Shown piece by piece: positions 55,096-63,860 of a stretch of 64,000 bases of DNA. Below the pieces are notes generated by a model. The model had not been told where the DNA came from and did not search any database. It saw only the letters and a program-made list of their open reading frames with translations. This stretch comes from Roseateles saccharophilus (GTDB lineage: Bacteria > Pseudomonadota > Gammaproteobacteria > Burkholderiales > Burkholderiaceae_C): contig NZ_SMBU01000001.1 in the NCBI RefSeq assembly GCF_004342485.1, positions 124,001-188,000 of the forward strand. Direction: 5' to 3'. The stretch's first letter is position 1. Every line of letters begins with the position of its first letter. Position numbers and translations under genes: made by a program.

Positions 55096-56082
55096 ATGGA
55101 CGACCTTTTCGGTGATGCCGATCCCAACATCGCGCTGCTCGCCGCTCCTAAGGCGGTCGGGCCACGGCAGAACGTGGTCGTCGGCATGGCGTCCTGGGCC
55201 GATCCCTCGCTGGTCAAATCGAAAAGGTTCTATCCCAAGGGCCACTCGGCGCCCGAGAAGATGCTGCGCTACTACGCGAGCCAATTTCCCATGGTCGAGG
55301 TCGACAGCAGCTTCTTCGCCATGCCGACAGCGAGCAACGCGGCGCTGTGGGTGGAGCGCACACCCAAGAACTTCAAGTTCAACATCAAGGCGTTCAGGCT
55401 TCTGACCGGGCACCAAACGGCGCCCAACGTCTTCCCGCCCGATATCCAGCAAGCTCTGCCGCCGCTGACCGGCCGGAAGAAGAACTGGTACTACGCCGAC
55501 GTACCGGGCGAGATCGTCGACGAGCTGTGGCGGTGATACAAGGAAGCCATCGAGCCTCTCAGGGCGGCCGACAAGCTTCGCGCCGTGCACTTCCAATTCG
55601 CTCCTTGGGTCACCGGCGCGCCTGAGTGGAAGGCCCATGTCGAGGAATGCGCCGCCCGGATGGGCGACTATCGGCCGGCGGTTGAGTTCCGCAACAAGTC
55701 CTGGTTCGGTGACGGACGGGCTGAGAGCACGTTGGCTTGGGAACAAGCCATGGGCGTCACGCATGTCATCGTTGACGAACCTCAAGGCGTGGGCAACTAC
55801 GCCCACGGCGTGTGGGCGGTAACTACGCCCGACTTGGCGCTCGTGCGCCTGCACGGGAACAACGAGGACACGTGGTCCGCGAAGGGGCTGTCTGCCGCGT
55901 CTGAACGCTTCAACTACGAATACAGCGATGAAGAGCTGCAAGAGATCGCGCGGCGCACCGCCGCCATCGCTTCAGTCGCGGAAAATGTCCAGGTCGTGGT
56001 CAACGTGAACTTCGAAGACCAGGGCATCCGTGCCGGCCGGCGCCTGACGGACTATCTGTCCAGGACCCGATCGGCCGGCTGA
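55096..56082 (+). pseudogene. DUF72 family protein with one in-frame stop
   Basis: The 328-codon frame is a DUF72 protein: VVVGMASWADPSLVKSKRFY, MVEVDSSFFAMPT, FKFNIKAFRLLT, then HFQFAPWV, AVEFRNKSWF and VRLHGNNEDTW. A TGA at 55534-55536 (codon 147) interrupts it in ELWR-stop-YKEAIEP; relatives typically carry Arg there, so one CGA to TGA change explains it. The rest of the frame is open to 56082. DUF72 proteins have a TIM-barrel-like fold; their function is not established. The gene ends the former umuC operon. Confidence 0.85.
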
Positions 56083-56111
56083 CCAACGGCCTCCGCCTGA
56101 CGGCTGACTTT

Positions 56112-57326
56112 TCACCCATGCCGGCTCAGCTTCGGCAGCACTCCTGCGTGCCATTGCGCCATGCGGTCTGCGCGCCGTCGGTGATCCGGGCGCGGCAAAG
56201 CCAACGCCGCGGTGAGGCGCTTCGCCAGATCGTTGAGCGGATGCACCGGATCAGCGTACCTCCGGAGCCAGAGACCGATAGCCGTCGGCGTGATGTCAAT
56301 GGCCTCGGCGATCTCCTGGCGATTCATGCCCGCCTCGGCCAACTGGCAGGCCTGCAGCATGACCCTACGAGACCTCACGCCGACGCCGCGATGGCCCGTC
56401 GCAGAGGCCTGAACTTCCAGCCAAGCGTGTGCGGCCTGCAGCGTCGGCCCCCATGCGGCCAGGTCGAATTCAAGCGGGTCAATGCGCGCCTGAAGCTGTC
56501 GCAGTAGTTCATGGTCGGGACGGTCGCTCTCCGGACCGATCACCTTTTTCAGATGCGCGCTCGCTCTGACTGCACGTTGGAGTGCGTTGCGCGTCTTCTG
56601 CTCGTCCAGCGTGCGCAGGCCCCACAGGATCCGCCCCACCACGATGGGCATTCGCGCCGGGTGGATGCTGGGTGCCAGTCCATGGCTGTTCGTCAATTCC
56701 GGGTTGCGACGCTTGAGCCGCGAGTCCTGCTGGCGGCGAGCATCCCGTTCATGCAAGGCGCCATGGGCGGCGCCCGACTGGCTGTGCTCATGGCAGTAGG
56801 TTTGGCCAGGAATAGCCCAGCGAAAGCAAATACCGCAGCGGCGCACTTTTTGAAGGCCCCGCTCAGCAATGCCGATCAATGCCAGTGCCATCAGGTGAGC
56901 TTGCCCGGGCGTGCCTAAGCGGCGAGACATGGCCTCTAGGACCGCGTATGCGGTGCGCATCAAGGTGACGGGCGTGCTCAGGTCCACCGGCGCGGCGACG
57001 CCGTGCCACCAGGTGTGAGCCTTGGTCAGTTGATCAACGAAGCCGGACGGCGTGACCGTGTTGAGGTCCCATGAAAGCTTATTGGCTTCCCGGCGCAACC
57101 CGGCGACCAGCGCTTTGACCAGCTGCTCGGTCCCAGGGAAGACCTTGACGTCTATGTCCAACCTGTTGGGCAGCGCCGCGAGTCGTTGTTCGAACGTCGT
57201 GTCGCGCGCCGTGCCGTTGGGCAGGCGGCCACGTGTCTGCCGCCGGAGCGCCGCTCCTGATTCCGCCGCGAGCACGAGAACGTCGACGCCACTTGTCCAC
57301 GCGTGACGATACGACTTGCTTATCAC
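56112..57326 (-). CDS. Zinc-motif and helix-turn-helix protein of unknown function
   Basis: About 404 residues from a possible GTG at 57324-57326 (the frame is open up to 57611, so the start is uncertain). The first half has VISKSYRHAWTSGVDVLVLA and a helical part; the middle holds CGICFRWAIPGQTYCHEHSQ, a likely C2-CH zinc site. The C-terminal part has a helix-turn-helix (ACQLAEAGMNRQEIAEAI and TAIGLWLRRYADPVHPLND). I do not recognise the family. It is divergent from the AlpA-like gene and, with it, adjoins the TnsAB-C-TniQ genes, so a link to transposition or its control is possible. Confidence 0.65.
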   Translation of the reverse strand: MISKSYRHAWTSGVDVLVLAAESGAALRRQTRGRLPNGTARDTTFEQRLAALPNRLDIDVKVFPGTEQLVKALVAGLRREANKLSWDLNTVTPSGFVDQLTKAHTWWHGVAAPVDLSTPVTLMRTAYAVLEAMSRRLGTPGQAHLMALALIGIAERGLQKVRRCGICFRWAIPGQTYCHEHSQSGAAHGALHERDARRQQDSRLKRRNPELTNSHGLAPSIHPARMPIVVGRILWGLRTLDEQKTRNALQRAVRASAHLKKVIGPESDRPDHELLRQLQARIDPLEFDLAAWGPTLQAAHAWLEVQASATGHRGVGVRSRRVMLQACQLAEAGMNRQEIAEAIDITPTAIGLWLRRYADPVHPLNDLAKRLTAALALPRPDHRRRADRMAQWHAGVLPKLSRHG

Positions 57327-57512
57327 ACCAGAACAATAGAACCATGCAGGTAAACGCTTCCTGCGCTCACCCGTATCGAAAGACGTTATCCCAGTTTTCC
57401 TTGTCACACCAGTGGCTTGTTCTTCTTCTGGAAGAACTTTTGTTGTCTGCAATAGTTTGCATGCCAATGCACGTAGATGCAGAAACTGCCTCCACGAAAT
57501 GGAGGAATTTCT

Positions 57513-57722
57513 TTGGAAACGTTGCTGAGTGCACAGGAAGTTGCGGCCTTGCTGAAGGTCTCGCTGCGCAAGTTTGAGCAGATGGTGAAGGACGGCAAGG
57601 CGCCGCCTCACATCCGGTTGGGCCGTTTACGCCGGTGGCCGGTGGAAGAGGTGAACGAATGGATGGACGAACGTCTGCGTGAAGGCGCGGGCGCACCACA
57701 TGTCGGAGAGGAGGAGAACTGA
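57513..57722 (+). CDS. AlpA-like helix-turn-helix DNA-binding protein
   Basis: This 69-residue protein reads METLLSAQEVAALLKVSLR, KFEQMVKDGKAPPHIRLG and RLRRWPVEEVNEWMDERL, the winged MerR/excisionase-type HTH found in AlpA regulators and recombination directionality factors. A TTG start at 57513 with GGAGGA at 57501-57506 is best; ATG 57477 is a longer alternative. It lies 386 bases before tnsAB, with a perfect palindrome between. It could control tns expression or act as an accessory factor at the element end. Confidence 0.8.
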   Translation: METLLSAQEVAALLKVSLRKFEQMVKDGKAPPHIRLGRLRRWPVEEVNEWMDERLREGAGAPHVGEEEN

Positions 57723-58107
57723 AGCGCGCGACCTCACGTCGTGACGCTCTGCCTGGGGTCCGCACGTAGCCCCCGGCAAAAGTCAGATCAGCTGATCTGA
57801 CCACCAGCGGGCCAGGTCTTCACAACCATGGACCGCCTGGGCCGGCGCCCAGATATTCACTGCCAAAAAGCAGAAGGGCCTGGGAGCGATTACCAGTCGC
57901 TGTCCAAGCCCTTTGACTCTGCCCGACTAAAACATGCACGCGTCGTCGTCGTTGGGCTGATTCTACTCTGCACCGTGGGCCTAGCGCAAGTGGGTCTGGT
58001 CGCGGCGTACCTGCTTTCCTGTGAGCTGCTTCGATGCGACGTTTCGCGAAGAAGCGGGCGCCTGCCTTTGCCTCAACTCACACAGGCGCCACGCGCCAAG
58101 GAAAGCT
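57723..58107. other. Tns control region without a recognised gene
   Basis: No convincing gene is seen. The region contains the 20 bp palindrome (57782-57801) and then mixed sequence to the tnsAB ribosome site AAGGAAAG at 58099-58106. If the layout follows Tn7, a transposon end with TnsB-binding repeats should be near here, but I could not find TGT...ACA ends or repeated ~22-base sites by eye. Confidence 0.45.
57782..57801. promoter_or_regulatory. Perfect 20 bp palindrome upstream of tnsAB
   Basis: GTCAGATCAG followed by its exact inverse CTGATCTGAC. Perfect symmetry without a loop fits a dimeric repressor site. It lies between the AlpA-like gene and tnsAB and may be the operator of either the AlpA-like or the zinc/HTH protein. 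Confidence 0.7.
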
Positions 58108-60951
58108 ATGAAAGTCAGACCCGCCGGGCATTCACACGCGCCCATATCCACGCCACTGCGCACCAACGCGGCTTCCTACAACAGCGAGATCGTCGATGCG
58201 GTCCGCGAGGTCCTCGAAGAGCTCAAGATCCCGAAACTCGGGCGCACGTTCGTCGAGCAGGCGCTGCTAGCGCCATCGCGCATGACCGGCGCGGCGCGGC
58301 GCAATCTCAGCGGCCGCTATCCGAGCACGCGCATGGGCGTCACCATCCAGTTCGAGAGTGGCACGCTGGAACTTGCAACCATCGACGAGCTGGAGCACGA
58401 CGAAGCTGTGATCGCGTTTTGTGACCAGACGCCAAAGATCAAGCTCGCGTATCAAGCCGCCAGCGGCAAAACCAAGTCCTACTTGGTCACTCCTGACTTC
58501 GTGGTGATCTGCGCGTCACGCGTCTTCTTGATCGAGTGCAAGCCCCTTGACGTCATCCGCCGAAAGGCTGAGGCAGAGCCTGAGCTTTATGCCTACGCCA
58601 ACGGCAGATGGACATGCCCGCCTGCCCAGCGCCAAGCGGCGGACATGGGCTTCGAGCACGAGCTGTGGTCGGAGGAGCGCTTCAACGCGATACGGCGCGG
58701 CAACCTCACCTTGCTGTCCGACTACGTATTCATGCGGGACGGATCCCCCGCTCATGAGTCACTGCAGCCGCGGATAGAGGAGATTTGCGAATTGGTGCGT
58801 GGCGCCGGCGTGATCACCATTGCATCGCTGTTGCAGGCACGCCCTGGGCTGACGATCGATCACGTCTACGCATCGATCGCTTCAGAGCGAATCGCCGCGG
58901 ATCTCGGTGGAACTTCCCTTTTGCGTCATGAGACCTGCAGTCTGTACCCCGACAAAGCGACCATGCAGGCGATGAAGGGAAGCGCCGACGGCATCGGACT
59001 TGCCGCGAGCTGGGTTGGACCGACGGTCGTCGACTTGAAGCCCGGTGCCGTGGTCGAGTGGGATGGTCTGAGCGCCGAGGTCGTCAACGCAGGCGCAGAA
59101 CAGATTCATTTCAAGCGCGAGGATGGGAGTCTGCTTTCCTTGAATCGCGGCGTCGTGGCCGAGCTGATCAGAGCCACAAAGCTGGTGCAGCACAGATCAC
59201 TGAGCGCCGCCGTCGACGACCGTGTCGCCGCGGCTCAGAAGTTCATCCTCAGCTGTCGCGTCGAGGATCTCGAAGTGGCCAACGAGCGGCTCGCCACCAT
59301 CTGGCCGGTGATCAAGGGCTGGACCATTGCCGAGAACCGAACAGTGCGGCGGTGGGTCCATTCATACCGCGAAGCCGAGGCGTCGTTTGGCTACGGATTC
59401 CCCGGACTCGTTCCTAAGTTCATCGCCTGCGGCAATCGCCAAAGGAGGCTGCTTGAGGACCAGCTGAAGATCGTTACCAAGATCGTCAACGAGCTGTGGC
59501 TCAACGATCGAAACATCAACAAGAGGCGCGTCCACGAAGCTATTGCCTTGGAGTGCAACGAAGCAGGCCTGCCAGTTCCAGGCTACAGCTGGCTCTGTCG
59601 ATTCATCGAGGAACTGCCTCAGTACGAGGCCAAGGTGGCACGCCAAGGTCGGAAGGCGGCATATGGGATTTCGCCACGCGAATCGGAGGACCCGGACGTC
59701 CTTCTGAACAGTGAGCCTGTTCGAATCTGGGAACGCGCCCACATCGATCACACGCAGATCGATCTGGAGCTCATCTGCAGTTCGACCGGTGTGAACCTGG
59801 GTAGGCCGTGGGTGACTGTGATGATCGACCACTTCTCTCGGCGCATCGTTGGCTTCTTCCTGACCTTCGACCCGCCGTCCTACCGCTCGGTGCTCATGAC
59901 CTTGCGGGACTGCGTACGCCGGTATGGCCGGCTACCCGATGCCATCGTGGTCGACGGCGGCAAGGAGTTCCGCAGCACCTGGTTCGAAGTGGCTTGCGCG
60001 TTCAATCAAGTCCGCATCATGCGGCGTCCGCCTCGACAGGGGCGCTTCGGGGCGCAGATCGAGCGGTTCTTTGGCACCCATAACACGATGCTGCTGCACA
60101 CCCTTAAGGGCAACACGCAGCTCAGAAAGAACGTGCGACAGATGACACCCGAGGTCGACCCATCAAGGGCTGCCATCTGGACCTTTGGCGAGCTGAACGA
60201 GCTGCTCTGCGACTTCTACTACCAGATCTACGACCAGGCCGAACACTCCTCGATCCTGTGCTCACCTCGAGTTGCGTTCGACCGCAGTCTGGCGCGCCAC
60301 GGCACACGCGACATGCGCCGCGTGGTCTATGACGAGGCCTTCCAGATCATGACGTGCCCGAGTACGGACAAGGGTCACGCGAAGGTCCAGCCCGACGGTG
60401 TCAAGATCAACTACTTCTACTACAACAGCCCCCGGCTCAAGAAGCACCTGGGCACCAGCGTCCAGGTGCGCTACGAGCCCTTTGACATTTCGGTGGCTTG
60501 GGCGTTCTTGGACAACCAGTGGGTGCGCCTGCGGTGCCGCTTCGAGAGCTTGCTGCTGGGGTTGGGCGAACGCGAAGTGGCGATGGTTACCGAGGAATAC
60601 CGGCGTCTGTATGGCGCGGCCCGGCGTCGCCGGCTGAACGACACGTCGCTGGCTGAGTTCCTGAGGGAAGTTCAGAAGAAGGAACTGCTTCTGACGGAGC
60701 GCAAGCGGGCCATGGAGCAGTACCTGACGTTCGGTACGCCGCACGCCCGTGCTGAAGCCGACAGCGACTCGGCGCTGCCGGCGCCTGCTCCCGCTGTGCC
60801 GAGCCCGGAATCGCCTGCGTCCGCCGTGCCCGCAGCTCCCGCGGCGCCGGCGACGCCCGCCGCCCCGGCAGAGCCGGTGGGGGCTGCCGCAGTCCCGGCG
60901 GCTGAGCTGCCCGTTGACTTTGACGAGAACGAAGAAATGGAGACGTTCTGA
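58108..60951 (+). CDS. tnsAB: TnsA-TnsB fusion transposase
   Basis: This 947-residue protein joins two transposase subunits. Residues ~60-215 are a TnsA-type endonuclease with Glu83, Asp130 (VTPDFVVI) and Glu143-Cys-Lys145 (FLIECKP), which would cut the 5' strands. Residues ~370-530 hold DNA-binding helices. Residues ~535-680 form the TnsB/Mu-type RNase H core with Asp547 (HIDHTQID), Asp616 (IVVDGGKEF) and Glu652 (QIERFFGT), a D-35-E spacing. A Mu-C-like beta barrel and a Pro/Ala-rich tail ending DENEEMETF follow; such a tail contacts TnsC. ATG 58108 behind AAGGAAAG is chosen. All catalytic residues are present. Confidence 0.88.
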   Translation: MKVRPAGHSHAPISTPLRTNAASYNSEIVDAVREVLEELKIPKLGRTFVEQALLAPSRMTGAARRNLSGRYPSTRMGVTIQFESGTLELATIDELEHDEAVIAFCDQTPKIKLAYQAASGKTKSYLVTPDFVVICASRVFLIECKPLDVIRRKAEAEPELYAYANGRWTCPPAQRQAADMGFEHELWSEERFNAIRRGNLTLLSDYVFMRDGSPAHESLQPRIEEICELVRGAGVITIASLLQARPGLTIDHVYASIASERIAADLGGTSLLRHETCSLYPDKATMQAMKGSADGIGLAASWVGPTVVDLKPGAVVEWDGLSAEVVNAGAEQIHFKREDGSLLSLNRGVVAELIRATKLVQHRSLSAAVDDRVAAAQKFILSCRVEDLEVANERLATIWPVIKGWTIAENRTVRRWVHSYREAEASFGYGFPGLVPKFIACGNRQRRLLEDQLKIVTKIVNELWLNDRNINKRRVHEAIALECNEAGLPVPGYSWLCRFIEELPQYEAKVARQGRKAAYGISPRESEDPDVLLNSEPVRIWERAHIDHTQIDLELICSSTGVNLGRPWVTVMIDHFSRRIVGFFLTFDPPSYRSVLMTLRDCVRRYGRLPDAIVVDGGKEFRSTWFEVACAFNQVRIMRRPPRQGRFGAQIERFFGTHNTMLLHTLKGNTQLRKNVRQMTPEVDPSRAAIWTFGELNELLCDFYYQIYDQAEHSSILCSPRVAFDRSLARHGTRDMRRVVYDEAFQIMTCPSTDKGHAKVQPDGVKINYFYYNSPRLKKHLGTSVQVRYEPFDISVAWAFLDNQWVRLRCRFESLLLGLGEREVAMVTEEYRRLYGAARRRRLNDTSLAEFLREVQKKELLLTERKRAMEQYLTFGTPHARAEADSDSALPAPAPAVPSPESPASAVPAAPAAPATPAAPAEPVGAAAVPAAELPVDFDENEEMETF

Positions 60952-62084
60952 TGAGTACGGACGAACGCCCGCTCGTTTTCGCAGCGCCTTTGCCCTCCAT
61001 CGACGAGCGGCTAGCAAAGTTCCATGGCTTGCGCATCAAGCACCCGAAGCAGCACGTTGCGCTGAATCGCATCAGCTTCCTGCTGAACTACTCACCGAGC
61101 GTGGAGTTGGTGGTTCTGGCTGGACCAAGCGGCGCAGGGAAGTCGACGTTGCTCATCCATCTCGTCGAGATGTTCGATGCCGCAAGCGGCCGCCAAAGGG
61201 ATGACGACCCGGCCCGAGTCGTCATCCTCTACTCAGTCGCGGTTGCCTCGGGACACCGGGCCTTCGACTTTCGCCGCCTTTATCGAGACGCACTCAAGGC
61301 GCTGCGTGACCCCTTCGCGGACGCGCGTGGTCGCGGCAGCGATGAGCCACGAGTGGTGCTTCATGGCGAAACCCGGGGGTCTGCCCGGTTGCGGGAGGAT
61401 CTGGAGAAGGAGTTCCGCAGCCGCGGGGTGCTGTACTGGATCATCGACGAAGCCCATCACATCGTGCGGGGCGGCAAGAGCGGCGCCCCTGGGGACCAAT
61501 ACGACATCTTGAAGTCGCTCGCGCAGACCACGGGCGCGAAGCTGGTCCTCTCCGGTACCTATGACCTTCCGGAGTATCTGGCGTCGTCGGGCCAACTGGC
61601 CCGGCGCAGCGAGACTGTGCAGATCGCCCGTTATCACTGGAGCGTTGCCGCTGACCGTGAAGCATTCCTGAAAGTCGTGAACAAGCTGTTCCGGGAAATG
61701 GGTCTTCGCGAAACGCCGGACGTCAAGGCCAACGCTCCGACGCTCTTCGCCGGCGCCATCGGCTGTGTGGGCATCTTCAAGGATTGGGCCGCTCGCGCCC
61801 TTGCGCTGGCTCTGCAGCAGGGCTCGGACACGTTGACCATGGACCACATGCACGCCACGCGCCTTAGCCAGCAGCAACTCAGCACGATCTTGGAGGACGT
61901 CGAGGAGGGCGAAGCGTTCATGGCGCTTTTCGGGCAAGACGAATTTGACTCGTCGCTTCTCAACCGCATCCTGCGCGGACCCGACAAGGAGCGGCCGCGC
62001 CGTGCGGCGCCGTCGAACAAGAGTGGCGCGAGGAAGCCCGGCGAGCGGGCATTGGGGCGTGATGCCGTGGGGAGCCCCCAATGA
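60951..62084 (+). CDS. tnsC: TnsC-like AAA+ transposition ATPase
   Basis: This 377-residue AAA+ protein has Walker A LAGPSGAGKSTLLIH (residues ~57-70), Walker B YWIIDEAHHI (Asp167-Glu168), a sensor-1-like TKLVLSGTYDLPE region and an arginine-rich C-terminus. TnsC/TniB proteins form ATP-bound filaments on target DNA and connect the selector to TnsAB. Its ATG overlaps the tnsAB stop by one base (TGATG). The motifs are intact and the length is within the family range. Confidence 0.88.
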   Translation: MSTDERPLVFAAPLPSIDERLAKFHGLRIKHPKQHVALNRISFLLNYSPSVELVVLAGPSGAGKSTLLIHLVEMFDAASGRQRDDDPARVVILYSVAVASGHRAFDFRRLYRDALKALRDPFADARGRGSDEPRVVLHGETRGSARLREDLEKEFRSRGVLYWIIDEAHHIVRGGKSGAPGDQYDILKSLAQTTGAKLVLSGTYDLPEYLASSGQLARRSETVQIARYHWSVAADREAFLKVVNKLFREMGLRETPDVKANAPTLFAGAIGCVGIFKDWAARALALALQQGSDTLTMDHMHATRLSQQQLSTILEDVEEGEAFMALFGQDEFDSSLLNRILRGPDKERPRRAAPSNKSGARKPGERALGRDAVGSPQ

Positions 62085-63487
62085 TGGTGGATGTGGAAAT
62101 CACCTCGCATCACCCTGCGGAGAGGTCCGAATCAGCGGTGCTGATGCGTCTCGCGCCTGCGGGTGTCGGTACACCGATGGTCGAGTCGCTGAGCGGCTAC
62201 GTCCGCAGGCTGGCCGGATTGCACAGGGTCACGTCGATGCAGGTCGAGCGCCTGGTCAACGACGCCGGGGAGCGGATTTTTCGGGACGTGTCTACCCAAC
62301 CGTTCCGACTCGATTTGCCCACGGCAGGGGCGTACCAGTTCTCGCGGCGCCTGGCGGAGATGGTCAGGGAACCGTCTGTGCACCGGCTGGGCTCACCTTG
62401 GCATGAGCACTGGGCGCCACCCCAGTCGTTCAAGCTGACCAGAAGTTGGTGCCCGGATTGCCTTGACGAAATGTCCACGCCCTACTCACCGCTGGTCTGG
62501 TCGTTGAAGGCCTACACGGTGTGCCATATGCACCAAGTTGCTCTCGTCGACGCTTGCCCGTGCTGCGGCGCGACGCAGTCCGAGCATCGGGTTGGGTCTG
62601 CGGCCTTGACGTCTTGCAATCACTGCGGCGGGTCCCTCAAGCGAGACGCGACGGTGGAGCGACGCCCTAAGGCTTCTCCTCCTGTTAGGTGCGACCAGTC
62701 CACCCTTGCAGCAGAGCTGATCGGCGATCTGCAGAATCATGGCGATGACGTCCGAACGCCGCCCGACGTCAATCGCATGGTCCAGCAGGCTATCGACCTG
62801 AAACACATCCGCAGTGCTTCAGAGCTGGCTAGCTTGGCGAAGATCAGCAAGGGTACGCTCCATCGGCATTGCACATCCGAGTCAAATCTGACCGCTGACG
62901 TGCTGCTGCGCTTGTGCGTAGCCGCTCGGATCGCTCCTGGGTCGCTATTCGGACTTCGAGCTCCAAACGATCCGAGCTCCTTCGCTGGTCGGGCATCGGC
63001 CTATTTCCTTCCTGAATCACGCGTGCGTCTGGCGCGGGACTGGGAAGCCATCCGCCGCGCACTGGCAGCCGCGATGGAGGAGGAGAACATTCCTTCGGTG
63101 GCTGAGTTCGCGGCACGTCATGAAGTTGGCGCCCGGGAGCTCAAGTCGCAGTGGGGAGCCATGGCACGATCGCTGACCGCGCTGCGCCTGAAGCAGATCG
63201 AGGAGCGGCGCCGGGCTGCTGTTGCAGCCTTGGCCGATCAGATTGAGGACAGTACACGCGCGCTGTGGTCCAACGGCGTGCGGCTAAGTGGTCGACGCAT
63301 CGCCCGCACGGTCGCCGTTCGCCGTGAATCGCCTATCTTCATCGCAGCGATGGGACAGCTTTGCACAGGCGTGCAGCCCAGCACGACCGACGAGGAAGAC
63401 GCCGTGCCCGATGTCGACAGCGCGATGCCGCTTGCCCACGTCGCCCGCCGGTCCGACCCGCTTGCTGGCGAGGGGTCAAGGAGTTGA
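62081..63487 (+). CDS. tniQ: TniQ/TnsD-like target-selection protein
   Basis: This 468-residue protein has the TniQ N-terminal part (VESLSGYVRRLAGLH), zinc-type cysteine/histidine pairs WCPDCLDE, CHMHQ, CPCCG and CNHCGG, then an HTH (ASELASLAKISKGTLHRHC and LLRLCVAARIAPGSLFGL) and further helices with ARHEVGARELKSQ. It is longer than the short TniQ of CRISPR-associated transposons and close to TnsD length, so direct recognition of a DNA site is likely. Its ATG overlaps the tnsC stop in ATGA. Confidence 0.85.
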   Translation: MMVDVEITSHHPAERSESAVLMRLAPAGVGTPMVESLSGYVRRLAGLHRVTSMQVERLVNDAGERIFRDVSTQPFRLDLPTAGAYQFSRRLAEMVREPSVHRLGSPWHEHWAPPQSFKLTRSWCPDCLDEMSTPYSPLVWSLKAYTVCHMHQVALVDACPCCGATQSEHRVGSAALTSCNHCGGSLKRDATVERRPKASPPVRCDQSTLAAELIGDLQNHGDDVRTPPDVNRMVQQAIDLKHIRSASELASLAKISKGTLHRHCTSESNLTADVLLRLCVAARIAPGSLFGLRAPNDPSSFAGRASAYFLPESRVRLARDWEAIRRALAAAMEEENIPSVAEFAARHEVGARELKSQWGAMARSLTALRLKQIEERRRAAVAALADQIEDSTRALWSNGVRLSGRRIARTVAVRRESPIFIAAMGQLCTGVQPSTTDEEDAVPDVDSAMPLAHVARRSDPLAGEGSRS

Positions 63488-63686
63488 TGGCCACTTGGCG
63501 GTGCGCACACGCTCGCTCTAGCCACCCACCTGCGAGCGCGCCTACGTCAGTCGGTCACGGCGGGCGTCGTCGCTGCCGTATCGGCTGCGCTTTCCCGCTC
63601 CCGGGTACAGCAGGTGGCGCCTCCTGGCGGCACGCTGAACCATCTTGTTCATAGAGCTGACCTGCGGCGTCGCCCTGGACGGGAAC

Positions 63687-63724
63687 AAAGAAAAGGTCCG
63701 CCTGGCTTGCGCATCAGGCGGACC
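63687..63724 (-). terminator. Rho-independent terminator on the minus strand
   Basis: A perfect 9-base stem GGTCCGCCT/AGGCGGACC (63695-63703 and 63716-63724) is followed on the minus strand by TTTTCTTT. It begins inside the stop region of the small minus-strand gene and also faces the end of tniQ. Confidence 0.85.
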
Positions 63725-63860
63725 GATAACCACCGCTGTCGATGGCCTCGCTCAGGGAGGAAAAGCGAGGGAACTTGCGTTCGGCGATGACTATATCGGT
63801 CGCGCGCTCGGGCGACCCGCCATCGGGCAGTCGGAAACTGACCAAGAGACGACGATTCAT
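63714..63860 (-). CDS. Small hypothetical protein (48 residues)
   Basis: From ATG 63858-63860 the frame reads MNRRLLVSFRLPDGGSPE, RATDIVIAERKFPRFSS and LSEAIDSGGYRSA, then TGA directly at a perfect intrinsic terminator. The terminator position and the natural composition support a real short gene, although no strong ribosome site is visible. No family is recognised. It converges on the tns operon. The remaining 63861-64000 would hold its promoter. Confidence 0.5.
   Translation of the reverse strand: MNRRLLVSFRLPDGGSPERATDIVIAERKFPRFSSLSEAIDSGGYRSA

Larger units (their letters stand above)
57513..63487 (+). mobile_element. Tn7-like transposition module (AlpA-like, TnsAB, TnsC, TniQ); ends not found
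   Basis: Three overlapping plus-strand genes encode a fused TnsA-TnsB, a TnsC-type AAA+ ATPase and a TniQ/TnsD-type selector, the minimal Tn7-like set. The coordinates cover only the genes. In Tn7 the tns genes read inward from the right end, so the end would be left of tnsAB and the cargo right of 63487, outside the window; this is inference. No CRISPR or Cas gene is visible, so a CRISPR-associated transposon is not supported by this window. Confidence 0.8.
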
